From Nostoc sp. LEGE 06077 (GTDB lineage Bacteria > Cyanobacteriota > Cyanobacteriia > Cyanobacteriales > Nostocaceae), in contig NZ_JADEWI010000033.1 in the NCBI RefSeq assembly GCF_015207705.1, positions 1-64,000 on the forward strand: a DNA stretch of 64,000 bases. The letters run 5' to 3'. The stretch's first letter is position 1. Each line of letters begins with the position of its first letter. Below are positions 36,911 to 47,447 of the stretch, piece by piece. Position numbers and translations under genes: made by a program. Under the pieces are notes generated by a model. That model had not been told where the DNA came from. It made no database searches and worked only from the letters and a program-made list of their open reading frames with translations.

Positions 36911-39346
36911 ATGCGTATCTCTCTCAACTGGCTGCGGGAACTAGTAGAAGTCAAACTAAGCCCAGAAGAATTAGCTCATACTCTGACAATGGCGGGGTTT
37001 GAGGTAGAAGATATTGAAGACCGCCGCACTTGGGCAAATGGCGTTGTAGTGGGGAGAGTGCTTGAGCGTCAACCCCACCCCAACGCTGATAAATTAAGTG
37101 TGTGTCAAGTAGATGTCGGTGCGGCGGAGACTTTAAATATTGTCTGCGGTGCAGCTAATGTCCGCGCAGATATTTATGTCCCAGTCGCCACCGTTGGTAC
37201 TTATTTACCGAACATCGATTTAAAAATTAAACCAGCAAAACTGCGCGGTGTCCCTTCCCAAGGCATGATTTGTTCTTTAAAAGAACTGGGTTTGCCTACC
37301 GAGGTAGACGGAATTCATATTTTTACAGAGGAAAATCTACCTGTGGGTAGTGATGTCCGCCCCTTGTTAGGGTTAGATGATGTCATTTTAGATGTCAGTG
37401 CCACTGCTAACCGTGCTGATGCTTTGAGTATGGTAGGCATAGCACGGGAAGTTGCCGCACTGACTGGTGGTAAATTGAGTATTCCTGCACCTGGGGAAGT
37501 GGCAGTTACGCAAAATCCAGGTAAGTTAGGTTTAAAAATTGGCGATACCCAAGCTTGCCCTGCATACATTGGTACAGTCATTGAACAGGTGAAAATTGCC
37601 CCGTCGCCTGAGTGGTTACAACAGCGGTTACGGGCTGCGGGGGTGCGCCCAATTAGTAATGTAGTTGATATTACTAACTATGTTTTGTTGGAATGGGGAC
37701 AACCACTCCACGCCTTTGATCAAGACAGGTTACAAACTGTTGCTGGTAATGGCAATTTAACTATTGGTGTGCGGTTTGCGAATCAAGGGGAATCTCTGAA
37801 AACCTTAGATGGACAAACTCGCACCTTGATAACACAGAATTTGTTAATTACCGCTAATGAAAAACCTGTGGCTTTAGCTGGAGTTATGGGGGGAGAAGAA
37901 ACGGAAGTCCATGAAGGTTCACAAAACTTAGTTTTAGAAGCAGCTTTATTTGATTCCGTGGCTATTCGCCGTTCTTCTCGGAGTGTGGGGTTACGCAGTG
38001 AAGCTTCCGGGAGGTATGAACGAGGTGTAAACCGGGCGGAATTAGAAATTGCTTGTCGCCGCGCTTTAGCTTTAATTAACGAATTAGCTGGTGGTGTAAT
38101 TGTTCATCAAGAAATTGCTGATACCCGTCCCGACCCAGCGACCTGGAGTCGTTCTATTGCACTGCGGTTAGATAGAGTCAATGAAATACTAGGGCCTGTG
38201 GATTTAGGTGAAGACACAGGCGAATTACAAGAAAGTGATGTTGTCAGAATTTTAACTGCCTTGGGATGTCAGCTAACACCAACCGAAGAACGGACTTGGA
38301 ATGTGGCTGTTCCTCCCTATCGTTACCGTGACTTGGAACGAGAAATTGATTTAATTGAAGAAATTGCTCGTCTTTACGGCTATGATCATTTCTGCGATAC
38401 CTTGCCCCAAAAAGCTGAAGCTGGATATTTGCCCATAGACCAAGAATTGGTGCGGAAATTGCGTGCTTCTTTCAGGGCGGAAGGTTTGACAGAATTAATC
38501 CAGTATTCTTTAGTTAAACCAGGAAGCGATCGCCAGATAGTATTAAGTAACCCCTTATTTACTGAATATTCGGCATTACGTACCGATTTAATTTCTGGGT
38601 TGATTGATGCTTTTCAATACAACTTAGAACAAGGTAACGGTTCTCTCAACGGCTTTGAAATTGGGCGCATTTTCCAGCGAGAAGAAGACGGTTTGCGCGA
38701 AGCTGATGCGATCGCTGGTATTTTAGGAGGAGATAGAAACCTGGGCAAATGGTCAAAAGGTGGACGGGAACAACCGATGACTTGGTTTGAAGCCAAAGGC
38801 ATTCTCGAAAGCGTCTTTCAACAATTGGGAATCCAAGTAGAATATCAACCAGATTGTCGTGATGAGCGTTTACATCCCGGACGCACCGCTTCGCTGTGGA
38901 TAGGCGGAAACCGACTGGGTGTATTTGGTCAACTGCATCCCCAACTACGCCGCGAAAAAGATTTACCCGATTCTGTATATCTATTCCAATTAGATTTAGA
39001 TGTCTTGTTGGATGCGTTGGATCAAGATGAAATTCTCATTCCCACATTCAAATCTTATTCTACTTACCCAGCCAGCGATCGCGATATCGCCTTTTTCGCT
39101 CCAGTAAAAATTTCTGTGGGAGAAATTGAAAAAGCCATTACCAAAGCCGGTAAAGGTTTGCTGGAATCTGTGGAAATCTTTGATGAATATCGTGGTGAAA
39201 ATGTCCTCCCAGGACAACGGAGTTTAGCATTCCGTCTAGTATATCGGGCAAGCGATCGCACTCTAACCGATGCCGAAGTTGAACCTGTACACAATAAAGT
39301 TCGTGAAGCCTTAGTAGAAAAATTCGGCGTTAATTTGAGAAGTTAA
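36911..39346 (+). CDS. pheT: phenylalanyl-tRNA synthetase beta subunit
   Basis: An 811-residue subunit of the (alpha-beta)2 enzyme charging tRNA-Phe. Domains in order: EMAP/OB tRNA-binding domain (about 40-150, with [13 protein letters not shown]), B3/4 editing domain (about 210-390), B5 (about 410-490), the catalytic-like core, and the C-terminal anticodon-binding FDX-ACB domain (about 715-811, [11 protein letters not shown]). ATG 36911 gives [11 protein letters not shown], the family start; the frame is open 29 codons farther upstream through repeat-like DNA. pheS is elsewhere. Confidence 0.97.
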   Translation: MRISLNWLRELVEVKLSPEELAHTLTMAGFEVEDIEDRRTWANGVVVGRVLERQPHPNADKLSVCQVDVGAAETLNIVCGAANVRADIYVPVATVGTYLPNIDLKIKPAKLRGVPSQGMICSLKELGLPTEVDGIHIFTEENLPVGSDVRPLLGLDDVILDVSATANRADALSMVGIAREVAALTGGKLSIPAPGEVAVTQNPGKLGLKIGDTQACPAYIGTVIEQVKIAPSPEWLQQRLRAAGVRPISNVVDITNYVLLEWGQPLHAFDQDRLQTVAGNGNLTIGVRFANQGESLKTLDGQTRTLITQNLLITANEKPVALAGVMGGEETEVHEGSQNLVLEAALFDSVAIRRSSRSVGLRSEASGRYERGVNRAELEIACRRALALINELAGGVIVHQEIADTRPDPATWSRSIALRLDRVNEILGPVDLGEDTGELQESDVVRILTALGCQLTPTEERTWNVAVPPYRYRDLEREIDLIEEIARLYGYDHFCDTLPQKAEAGYLPIDQELVRKLRASFRAEGLTELIQYSLVKPGSDRQIVLSNPLFTEYSALRTDLISGLIDAFQYNLEQGNGSLNGFEIGRIFQREEDGLREADAIAGILGGDRNLGKWSKGGREQPMTWFEAKGILESVFQQLGIQVEYQPDCRDERLHPGRTASLWIGGNRLGVFGQLHPQLRREKDLPDSVYLFQLDLDVLLDALDQDEILIPTFKSYSTYPASDRDIAFFAPVKISVGEIEKAITKAGKGLLESVEIFDEYRGENVLPGQRSLAFRLVYRASDRTLTDAEVEPVHNKVREALVEKFGVNLRS

Positions 39347-39370
39347 ACAGGGTACATCCACTTCGGTAAA

Positions 39371-39398
39371 TAGCCCCTCAGACTCAAGTCTGGGGCTA
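39371..39398 (+). terminator. hairpin after pheT
   Basis: TAGCCCCTCAGACT and AGTCTGGGGCTA form a stem of about 12 pairs with a one-base bulge and a two-base loop, 24 bases past the stop. No T run follows, so it may be a stability hairpin or a dispersed repeat. Confidence 0.45.
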
Positions 39399-39557
39399 TA
39401 CTCGGAAAAAACACCGGTTTAAAGGTGATATCTTCTGCTGAATTCTGACTCCTGAATTTTGAATTCTCCTCTATAATGCTGGTTTCCCTGCTGCCCTAAG
39501 CCTCGTATGATCAAGATATCAGCAAAATATAAAGTCGCCAGATTTTCACGGCATAAC

Positions 39558-40421
39558 ATGGGCAGTATTTGGGAAATCGATTTTTACTCTCGTCCAATTT
39601 TGGATGAAAATCAAAAAAAAGTTTGGGAAGTTGTCATCTGCGAAAGTCCATTGGATATTCGATCGTCAATAGATGCGTTATTTCGCTATGCTCAATATTG
39701 TCCTAGCACCCAAGTCAATTCGGGTTGGTTGCGGACGGCGTTGCAGGAAGCAATTAACAAAGCCGGAGAAGCCCCAATTAAAATTCGCTTTTTCCGCCGC
39801 CAAATGAACAACATGATTACTAAAGCTTGCGAAGATTTGGGAATTCCGGCTCAACCCAGTCGTCGCACTTTGTTGCTTAACCAATGGCTACAACAGCGGA
39901 TGGAGGAAGTTTATCCTCAAGAACCGGGTTATCAAGGCGGAACTAACCCTTCAGTACGTTTAGACAGTCCTTTACCTCAGCGTTTACCTGATGCTTTGGA
40001 AGGTCAACAATGGGTATTTGTCAGTTTATCCGCAGCGGAGTTAGCTGAAATGCCAGATTGGGATATTGGCTTTGGTGAGGCTTTCCCCTTAGAAATGGCG
40101 CAATTATCCCCAGAAACCCGCATTCCGGGAGTTTTGATTTTTTCGCCCAGGGCTTTACCTTTAGCTGGTTGGATGTCTGGTTTAGAGTTAGCTTTTTTAA
40201 GAGTTGATCAGAGTGTTGGTACAAGGTTAATTCTGGAAACTGGTGCTACGGAAAGTTGGATTTTGGCAAATATCAAAAATCCCCAAATTTTAGTAGAAGC
40301 TAAAGGTTTTGCCGCAGCTAAACAACAAGCCAATGGAGTGCATTTTATTGGTGTACAGTCAAGTCCCCAAGCAGAATCTTTTGCGGGGTTTTGGTTGTTG
40401 CAAGAAGTGAATTTGCCTTGA
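39558..40421 (+). CDS. Tab2/Atab2-type RNA-binding protein (DUF1092)
   Basis: A 287-residue protein. The start MGSIWEIDFYSRPILDENQK and the later RLDSPLPQRLPDALEG match the Tab2 family. In Chlamydomonas Tab2 promotes psaB mRNA translation, and in Arabidopsis ATAB2 helps translate photosystem I and II messages; cyanobacterial members are expected to support photosystem biogenesis. I chose ATG 39558 because the conserved sequence starts there; an ATG at 39507 would add 17 residues. Confidence 0.88.
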   Translation: MGSIWEIDFYSRPILDENQKKVWEVVICESPLDIRSSIDALFRYAQYCPSTQVNSGWLRTALQEAINKAGEAPIKIRFFRRQMNNMITKACEDLGIPAQPSRRTLLLNQWLQQRMEEVYPQEPGYQGGTNPSVRLDSPLPQRLPDALEGQQWVFVSLSAAELAEMPDWDIGFGEAFPLEMAQLSPETRIPGVLIFSPRALPLAGWMSGLELAFLRVDQSVGTRLILETGATESWILANIKNPQILVEAKGFAAAKQQANGVHFIGVQSSPQAESFAGFWLLQEVNLP

Positions 40422-40540
40422 GGGTGCTGAGTGCTGAGTGAAGCATATTTACTTCTAGCCTCTCACCTCTTGGTACATACTGATACATACTGATGATTTT
40501 TGGGGAATTCTCTGCATTGATAGAACGCTGATAAATACCC

Positions 40541-40637
40541 ATGATTTGGGATAATTATCTGCGTCTATCTCCGTTATCAAAAGCAAATTGCTGATTTGTG
40601 CAGATAGGCACCAATGATTTGGGATAATTATCTGCGT
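40541..40637. repeat. direct repeat, 24 bases, 73-base spacing
   Basis: The 24-base sequence at 40541-40564 (beginning ATGATTTGGGATAATTATCT) recurs exactly at 40614-40637. Nearby 40425-40440 holds TGCTGAG heptamers. This spacer of 260 bases before the PmbA gene holds no gene. Confidence 0.7.
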
Positions 40638-40681
40638 TTACTTGCAGTTCAAAATCCGAAATCCACAATTCACCAAGGGTC

Positions 40682-41995
40682 ATGGGTTCTGAAAATTTCT
40701 CACACGATACACTAGCAGAACAACTGCTGGAACTAGCCATCCAATCGGGAGCCGAAGCCGCTGAAGTGTATCAGTCGCGATCGCTTTCTCGCCCGGTCTT
40801 TTTTGAGGCTAACCGACTCAAACAGCTAGAAACCAGTCAATCTGAAGGTACAACGCTGCGGTTATGGCGCAATGGTCGTCCAGGACTAACTGTAGCTTAC
40901 GGTGATGTTTCACCCCAAGCGATGGTGGAACGGGCTTTTGCGTTGAGTGAACTAAATCCGCCCGAAACAATCGAGTTGGTGAGTAATTCCAAGCCAGCTT
41001 ACCCAGACTTGGGGAAAAATGTACCGATAGAAGTTTTAGTCAACTGGGGCAAAGAAGCGATCGCGATTATCCGCGATACTTACCCAGATGTGCTATGCAC
41101 TAGTGATTGGGAATGTGATGTGGAAACTACTAGACTTGTAAATAGTCAAGGTCTAGATTGTTACTACACTGATACTACCCTCAGCTGTTATATGTCAGCT
41201 GAATGGGTGAGGGGTGATGATTTTTTGAGTGTTTCTGATGGTCAAACGCAACGGAATATCCTCGACCCAGAAAAGTTAGCTTATCAAATTTTACAAAGGT
41301 TAGCTTGGGCAAAAGCAAATGTTTCCCCGCCTAACGGTCGCGTGCCAATTTTATTTAGTTCTAAGGCAGCTGATATGCTGTGGGGAACAGCCCAAGCAGC
41401 CTTAAATGGTAAAAGAGTATTAGAAGCCGCTTCTCCTTGGGGGGAACGGATGAATAAACAAGTCGTTGCTCCCTGTTTGACATTGTATCAAGACCCGGAG
41501 GCTGGCCCTTACAGTTGCCCTTTTGATGATGAAGGAACGCCGACAACGGCTTTAGTTTTTGTCAAAGATGGCATATTACAGCATTTTTATGGCGATCGCA
41601 CCACAGGCCGTCAACTTGGTGTCGGTTCCACTGGTAATGGTTTTCGTCCCGGTTTAGGTAGTTATCCGACTCCTGGGTTATTTAACTTCTTGATTCAGCC
41701 TGGTTCCGTACCACTGCGGGATTTAATTCGCCAATTAGATAACGGTCTAATTGTAGATCAAATGTTAGGTGGTAGCGGGGGTATTTCGGGTGACTTTTCT
41801 ATCAACATTGATTTAGGCTACCGTGTGAAAAATGGTCAAGTAATTGGCCGTGTGAAAGACACAATGGTTGCTGGTAATGTTTACACAGCCTTAAAACAAG
41901 TCGTAGAATTAGGTAATGATGCTGATTGGAATGGTTCTTGTTATACTCCCTCTTTAATTGTCGAAGGATTATCTACCAATAGCAGAAATCATTAA
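40682..41995 (+). CDS. TldD/PmbA-family protein (PmbA-like)
   Basis: A 437-residue protein of the metallopeptidase family whose TldD-PmbA pair matures microcin B17 and degrades CcdA. This one lacks the HExxxH zinc motif of TldD, so it fits the PmbA partner subunit. Seen: VYQSRSLSRPVFFEANRLKQ at the N-terminus and the glycine-rich core SYPTPGLFNFLIQPG and GGSGGISGDFSI. The TldD partner is not in the window. ATG 40682. Confidence 0.85.
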   Translation: MGSENFSHDTLAEQLLELAIQSGAEAAEVYQSRSLSRPVFFEANRLKQLETSQSEGTTLRLWRNGRPGLTVAYGDVSPQAMVERAFALSELNPPETIELVSNSKPAYPDLGKNVPIEVLVNWGKEAIAIIRDTYPDVLCTSDWECDVETTRLVNSQGLDCYYTDTTLSCYMSAEWVRGDDFLSVSDGQTQRNILDPEKLAYQILQRLAWAKANVSPPNGRVPILFSSKAADMLWGTAQAALNGKRVLEAASPWGERMNKQVVAPCLTLYQDPEAGPYSCPFDDEGTPTTALVFVKDGILQHFYGDRTTGRQLGVGSTGNGFRPGLGSYPTPGLFNFLIQPGSVPLRDLIRQLDNGLIVDQMLGGSGGISGDFSINIDLGYRVKNGQVIGRVKDTMVAGNVYTALKQVVELGNDADWNGSCYTPSLIVEGLSTNSRNH

Positions 41996-42160
41996 ACAGC
42001 CAAAATAATGAATTTTGCCAATAGCACCACCAATTCTATCCAACTAGATAGAGTTGAATTTTTTGGGCGCATTTTATTGTTAGCCGATCATCAGTAGATA
42101 GAAAATCCCCTGTTCCCTTTTACGCTATAACTATGAACAGAAATTATCAATAAATTGTGT

Positions 42161-44806
42161 ATGTCGCTTCCTGTGCTGAGTCAGCGTTTGCTTCGTTGGT
42201 GGCAGCCTCGAAAGGGTTTAGCGATCGCTGAAGCTTCTATTATTGGGATTGTAGCGGCTTTATCTGCGGTATTGTTAAAAGTTGGATCGGGATGGTTGGG
42301 AGCATGGCGCGTACACACTTCCCACGTTTTCCCGGCATGGTTAGCTTTACCAATAGTTGGTTTAGTGTTTGGCTATTTGGCGGGTTGGTTGGTACAAAGG
42401 TTTGCACCAGAAGCAGCTGGTAGTGGGATTCCCCAAGTCAAAGCTACTCTAGCCAATGTCCCAACGCAATTATCTTGGCGGGTAGCAGCTGTTAAGTTAC
42501 TCAGTGCCATGATTGTCATTGGTTCGGGTATAACTTTAGGCAGACAAGGCCCCACTGTGCAAGTCGGCGCAAGTTTAGCCGCGGGGATGAGTCGCTTGGT
42601 TCCCACTTCCCCAGATCATCGGCGACAGATGATAGCCGCAGGTGCAGGTGCAGGTTTAGCCGCTGCCTTTAATGCGCCCCTAGCTGGTGTCATATTTATT
42701 ATTGAAGAATTACTGCAAGATTTATCTGGCATAACTTTAGGAACCGCCATCATTGCTTCATTTATTGGCGGTGTAGTATCGCGGTTGTTGGGTGGTCGCA
42801 GTTTGCAATTAAATTTGCAATTGATTCACTTTTCGAGTCAATTTTCTCTGCCAGAATTGCCATTTTTTTTATTATTAGGAGTCTTAGCAGGTTTACTCGG
42901 TGCGTTATTTAATCGCGGGATAGTTTTTAGCATCAAATTTTATCAAAGGTTACATATTAGCTTGCCATTAAAAGTGGCTTTAGCCGGATTGATTTCTGGG
43001 ATAGTAGTAGCAATTCTCCCTGAATATTTCCGTAATAATACTGGCTTGAGGGAGTATATAATTACAGGTGATTCTCACGCCTCTGTCGCGGCGATCGCGT
43101 TTATTGCTCAATTTATTCTCACCTTAATTGCCTTTGGATCTGGTGCGCCGGGTGGATTATTTGCACCTAGTCTGATCTTAGGTTCTTGTTTAGGACACGT
43201 CGTGGGTGTTTGGGAATCTCATTTATTAGGTATAGGTTCTCTACCTACCTATGCTTTAGCGGGAATGGGAGGATTTTTTAGCGCCGTCTCTAAAGTCCCC
43301 ATCACGGCAATTGTGATTGTCTTTGAAATGACAACCGACTTCAATTTGGTTTTACCCTTAATGATTGTGGCTGTAGTCGCTTACCTAGTTGCAGATAAGG
43401 TGATGCCAGGTTCGCTTTATGATACACTTTTGCAATTGAAAGGTATTAGCATTTCAAAAGTCGCCTCAGCCGAAGCTATCTTAACAACATTAACCGCTAA
43501 AGATGTGATGCAACACCAGGTAGAAACCCTGGATGCAGACATGACTTTAGAAGAAACAAAACAGGCATTTTCTAGTTCTCATCATCGGGGGTTCCCTGTT
43601 GTCCAAAATAGCAAGTTAGTTGGGATTGTCACTCAATCAGATTTGACAAAAACACCTAATCGCAACTTGCCAAATGAGACTCTGTTAAAAGAAATTATGA
43701 ACCCTGCCCCGATAACGGTAACACCTATACATAACCTAAGTAATGTACTGTATTTACTTGACCGCTATCAAATCAGTCGTTTACCAGTAGTAGATAGGCG
43801 AAAATTAATTGGGATTATTACCCGTGCAGACATTATTCGCGCCGAAGCCGATCATCTCAACGGGGGAAATGTTACCCCAACACCCCAAGCAGAACCCTCT
43901 TACATAGTTTACCAAACGCGATCGCCGAGTATTGGCAGAGGTAGATTATTAGTACCAATAGCGAATCCAGACACTACCACTACTTTATTACAAATGGCCG
44001 CAGCTATTGCCCGCGATCGCCACTATGAAATAGAGTGTGTTCAGATCATGTTAGTATCACGCCACAGTTCCCCATGTGAAACCCCTGTGAGAACTGCCAA
44101 AAGTCGGCGCTTATTGCGACACGCGGAAGTCTTAGCCAAAAAGTGGCGCATTCCCCTACATACACAAATTCGTGTCGCCCATGATCCCGCCCAAGCAATC
44201 TTAGAAACAATCAATGAACGCAACATCGACATGGTTTTAATGGGTTGGAAAGGTAATACTTCCACTCCAGGGAGGATTTTTGGCAACATTGTCGATACCA
44301 TCATTCGTCAAGCCACCTGTGAAGTTATCCTAGTCAAACTGACTAATCATCAAGAGACAATTGTCAAGAATCAATTGTCAGAAATTACCCTGACTCCCCA
44401 ATTCAACCGCTGGTTAATTCCAACAGCTGGCGGCCCTAATGCTAAATTCGCCATGAAATTGTTACCTGCATTATTGACCTTGGGAAATGACCCCGAAGTT
44501 CACTTAACGCAAGTATTCAAAACTTCTGAGTTGAAACCGAATATGCAGGTTTTAGACCAAGCTATCCATCAACTGATGCGCCACCGTCAATTATCTAGTA
44601 CTGTCTTTGTGGCTACACCAGTGCAAGCTGACTCCGTTTCTGAAGGTGTGATTAACTTAGTGAAAAAAGAAGGCTTTGATGTTGTCGTTTTAGGCGCTAC
44701 CCGCGAAGGATTATTGCAACAAGCAATTCAAGGTAATATTCCCGAAGCGATCGCCTCTGGTGTAGATAGTACAGTCATCTTAGTCCGCAGTGCAATTAAT
44801 AATTAA
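42161..44806 (+). CDS. CLC anion transporter with CBS and two USP domains
   Basis: An 881-residue membrane protein. The CLC core (about 1-430) has GSGIP at 87-91, the inner gate IIEEL (Glu182/183) and GSGAPGGLFAPS. The outer gate motif reads GRQGPTVQ: Gln129 stands where Glu (ClC-ec1 Glu148) normally is, so proton-coupled exchange may be lost and channel-like conduction is possible. Two CBS domains (about 446-565) may bind adenosine nucleotides, followed by two tandem universal-stress-protein domains (about 590-705 and 740-880), each with G-rich ATP-site loops (MGWKGNTSTPGRIFG). ATG 42161; an in-frame TTG lies two codons upstream. Confidence 0.9.
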   Translation: MSLPVLSQRLLRWWQPRKGLAIAEASIIGIVAALSAVLLKVGSGWLGAWRVHTSHVFPAWLALPIVGLVFGYLAGWLVQRFAPEAAGSGIPQVKATLANVPTQLSWRVAAVKLLSAMIVIGSGITLGRQGPTVQVGASLAAGMSRLVPTSPDHRRQMIAAGAGAGLAAAFNAPLAGVIFIIEELLQDLSGITLGTAIIASFIGGVVSRLLGGRSLQLNLQLIHFSSQFSLPELPFFLLLGVLAGLLGALFNRGIVFSIKFYQRLHISLPLKVALAGLISGIVVAILPEYFRNNTGLREYIITGDSHASVAAIAFIAQFILTLIAFGSGAPGGLFAPSLILGSCLGHVVGVWESHLLGIGSLPTYALAGMGGFFSAVSKVPITAIVIVFEMTTDFNLVLPLMIVAVVAYLVADKVMPGSLYDTLLQLKGISISKVASAEAILTTLTAKDVMQHQVETLDADMTLEETKQAFSSSHHRGFPVVQNSKLVGIVTQSDLTKTPNRNLPNETLLKEIMNPAPITVTPIHNLSNVLYLLDRYQISRLPVVDRRKLIGIITRADIIRAEADHLNGGNVTPTPQAEPSYIVYQTRSPSIGRGRLLVPIANPDTTTTLLQMAAAIARDRHYEIECVQIMLVSRHSSPCETPVRTAKSRRLLRHAEVLAKKWRIPLHTQIRVAHDPAQAILETINERNIDMVLMGWKGNTSTPGRIFGNIVDTIIRQATCEVILVKLTNHQETIVKNQLSEITLTPQFNRWLIPTAGGPNAKFAMKLLPALLTLGNDPEVHLTQVFKTSELKPNMQVLDQAIHQLMRHRQLSSTVFVATPVQADSVSEGVINLVKKEGFDVVVLGATREGLLQQAIQGNIPEAIASGVDSTVILVRSAINN

Positions 44807-45094
44807 AGCAGTCAAATTTTAGATAACTTCTGCCTAATTATTTATTATCAACAGACATAAAAATTCTTTGTACCTCTATGTTACTGCGTTAGCTTTAATC
44901 ATAAATGTTTTATTGGAAATATTATAAGAAAAGTTAAGTAGGTTTTTGTCTCCACATTAGAATTCATCAATACACCAAAATTGAATTGTGCGATGTCTAC
45001 GACAGGCAAAGCCTACGCTTTGGTAAAATAAAAAATTATCCTTGCCCAAGCCAATTGAATGAGGCGATTCATCCAAGCTAGTAATCAAACCTTT
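44807..45094. other. spacer between the CLC gene and the kinase gene
   Basis: 288 bases. Contains a dispersed-repeat fragment CTACGACAGGCAAAGCCTAC near 44998. No ORF or terminator stands out. Confidence 0.4.
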
Positions 45095-47110
45095 CTACTG
45101 CGATATAGTCCAAGTTTTAATAATATTTTCAGCACTACCACCACTGGCGATCGCTTTACCATCTGCACTAATGGCGACAGAATAAATATAACCAGAATCG
45201 CGTTTTAAGGTGCGAATTTCTTGGCCAGTCGCGGGATTCCACAATTTGATTGTATTATCACTACTACCACTCGCCAGAATCACTCCGTTGGCAGTTTTCC
45301 TATAAGCGACGGAATTAACTTTATCAGAATGTCGTCTCAGAGTGCGAATTGTCTCGCCTGTTGTTAAATTCCAGAGTTTAATTGTTTTATCTTTACTACC
45401 ACTGGCGAGAGTTTTACCATCGGGACTGAAGGCTAGAGAAAGAATTAATTCTGTATGGCCTTCAAGAGTGCGAATTTGTTTACCAGTTGCCACATTCCAG
45501 AGTTTAATAGTTTTATCCCAACTACCACTAGCAAGAGTTTTGCCATCGGGACTAAAAGCTACTGTCGCAACTGCTTGGTTATGTCCTGTGAGTGTGCGAA
45601 TTAATTTACCTGTGTCCAAGTTCCAGAGTTTGATAGTCTGATCTAAGCTACCACTAGCAAGAGTTTTACCATCGGGACTGAAAGCCACAGTCGCAACTCC
45701 CTCCGTATGTCCTGTGAGAGTGCGAATTTCTTCGGCTGTAGCCAGATTCCAGAGTTTAATTGTCTTATCTGCACTACTACTAGCGAGAATTTTACCATCA
45801 CGATGGAAGGCGATCGCCCAAATCCATTTCAAGTGTCCTTTGAGGGTTTGAAGTTCTGTTCCCGTGGCGATATTCCACAGTTTAATTGTCTTGTCATCGC
45901 TACCACTAGCTAAAATTTGTCCATTGGGTGCAAAAGCGACAGAATTAACATCACTAGCATGTCCCCTGAAGGTTTTGGGTTGGTCTGCGCTTTCTGAGAC
46001 TTCGATAGTATTTAGCTTGGGTAAAGACTGAAAATACCAAATTCCGCCTAATCCCAATAGTATAATGACAACATTAGCGAGCAACAACTTTTGAAACTTA
46101 TCATTGAGTTTGAGTGCAAATAGCCTCTGCTGGGTTGCAGGAAATGTTAGTAAAGTTGGCGCTGCTGTTAATAAGCTTGTTGATGATGGAGATACTAAGG
46201 AGTGTTTTTTCAAGTCTTTGATGACTTGATCCGCTCCTTGATAACGTTGGCGGATATCTGTAGTTAGCAGTTTATCTAGAACTTGACCTAACTTTGACCC
46301 GATGGTTATCCTACCTGTATGTGTGTTTGGTAGATATCGCCGCCAAGATTTTACCCAACTATAGCCTTGTTGCATCCATAATTTGGATGGTGCATTTCCC
46401 GTCAGCAAATAAAAGCAAGTTACACCCAAACTATATAAATCACTGGCTGGATAAGCTTTACCATCCTGCATTTGTTCAATAGGAGTATAACCATGTGAGC
46501 CGATGGTTGTGCCTAATTTAGTATGAACTGTGGCTGTTAATTGCTTAGATGCGCCAAAATCAATTAAGACTAATTTGCCATCACTCTGACGACGAATAAT
46601 ATTTTGTGGTTTAATATCTCGATGAATTACGCCGCGATCGTGGATAAATTTCAGTACAGGAAGTAAATCTAGTAAAACTCTCATAACTTGAGTTTCGTTG
46701 TAAGTTACTCCTTGACGTAATTCTTGGAGCAAATTTTGTCCATCGATAAATTGTTGGACTAAGAATAGATAATTGTCTTGCTCAAAATAAGCTAATAATG
46801 CAGGTATTTGGGGATGTTCTCCCAATTGTTGCAATCGTTGTGCTTCGTCTTGAAATAATGCAATTGCTTTCTTGATAGCAGCAGTTTCTTGAACTTTTGG
46901 GGCGAATTGTTTAACTACACACCATTCATTGAGTTTATCTGCATCTTCCGCAAGATAGGTTCTGCCAAATCCACCTTCATCTGATATTACTTTAATGACA
47001 CGATAATGCCCTCTCAATAATCTTACTAATGGTGTATTGCAACTTTGGCAATACTGGTTACCATCGGCATTTAAAGGCTCAGGGCAATCGGGATTCAAGC
47101 AGCAGACCAT
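45095..47110 (-). CDS. Ser/Thr protein kinase with zinc ribbon and WD40 propeller
   Basis: A 671-residue protein. Residues 1-30 hold a zinc-ribbon-like set of cysteines (Cys3/4, Cys9, Cys21, Cys24). A Hanks-type kinase domain follows (about 34-310): G-loop SDEGGFGRTY, VVKQF with the catalytic lysine, IHRDIKPQNI (HRD) and IDFGAS (DFG). One membrane helix at about 343-361, then seven WD40 repeats (each ending IKLWN) predicted to make one beta-propeller. Such proteins are frequent in filamentous cyanobacteria; substrates are mostly unknown. The kinase would be cytoplasmic and the propeller on the other side of the membrane if the helix is real. Confidence 0.92.
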   Translation of the reverse strand: MVCCLNPDCPEPLNADGNQYCQSCNTPLVRLLRGHYRVIKVISDEGGFGRTYLAEDADKLNEWCVVKQFAPKVQETAAIKKAIALFQDEAQRLQQLGEHPQIPALLAYFEQDNYLFLVQQFIDGQNLLQELRQGVTYNETQVMRVLLDLLPVLKFIHDRGVIHRDIKPQNIIRRQSDGKLVLIDFGASKQLTATVHTKLGTTIGSHGYTPIEQMQDGKAYPASDLYSLGVTCFYLLTGNAPSKLWMQQGYSWVKSWRRYLPNTHTGRITIGSKLGQVLDKLLTTDIRQRYQGADQVIKDLKKHSLVSPSSTSLLTAAPTLLTFPATQQRLFALKLNDKFQKLLLANVVIILLGLGGIWYFQSLPKLNTIEVSESADQPKTFRGHASDVNSVAFAPNGQILASGSDDKTIKLWNIATGTELQTLKGHLKWIWAIAFHRDGKILASSSADKTIKLWNLATAEEIRTLTGHTEGVATVAFSPDGKTLASGSLDQTIKLWNLDTGKLIRTLTGHNQAVATVAFSPDGKTLASGSWDKTIKLWNVATGKQIRTLEGHTELILSLAFSPDGKTLASGSKDKTIKLWNLTTGETIRTLRRHSDKVNSVAYRKTANGVILASGSSDNTIKLWNPATGQEIRTLKRDSGYIYSVAISADGKAIASGGSAENIIKTWTISQ

Positions 47111-47447
47111 ACTGGGAATCCATTCTCTGTTTGTATATATGTTAGTTGATGACGTATAATTTTGCTATCAAGTTGCTAGAAGTTTTCCTGTAAATTAAAT
47201 TATTAATATACACTTATATCAGTAATGATAAATTTATCATAGTCTATTTTTCTGGCTGATTGATAGTATGATAATTACTGTTGATAATTTGTAATGTCTA
47301 AATTGTATCTTCTATATATATCATCAAAATATTACTGAGTAATTAATCAAACAAAAAATTAAGTTATTTTTTAATCATTATTCATTAAATAAAAGTATCT
47401 ATCTACAGGTAGAAAAAATAACGACTAATCATCAAGAGGAGTGAATT
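47111..47447. other. 337-base AT-rich divergent spacer
   Basis: Spacer between the kinase and the secreted PPC protein; no ORF, hairpin or clear promoter seen. It presumably holds promoters for both. An AAGAGGAG ribosome-binding site precedes the PPC gene. Confidence 0.5.
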
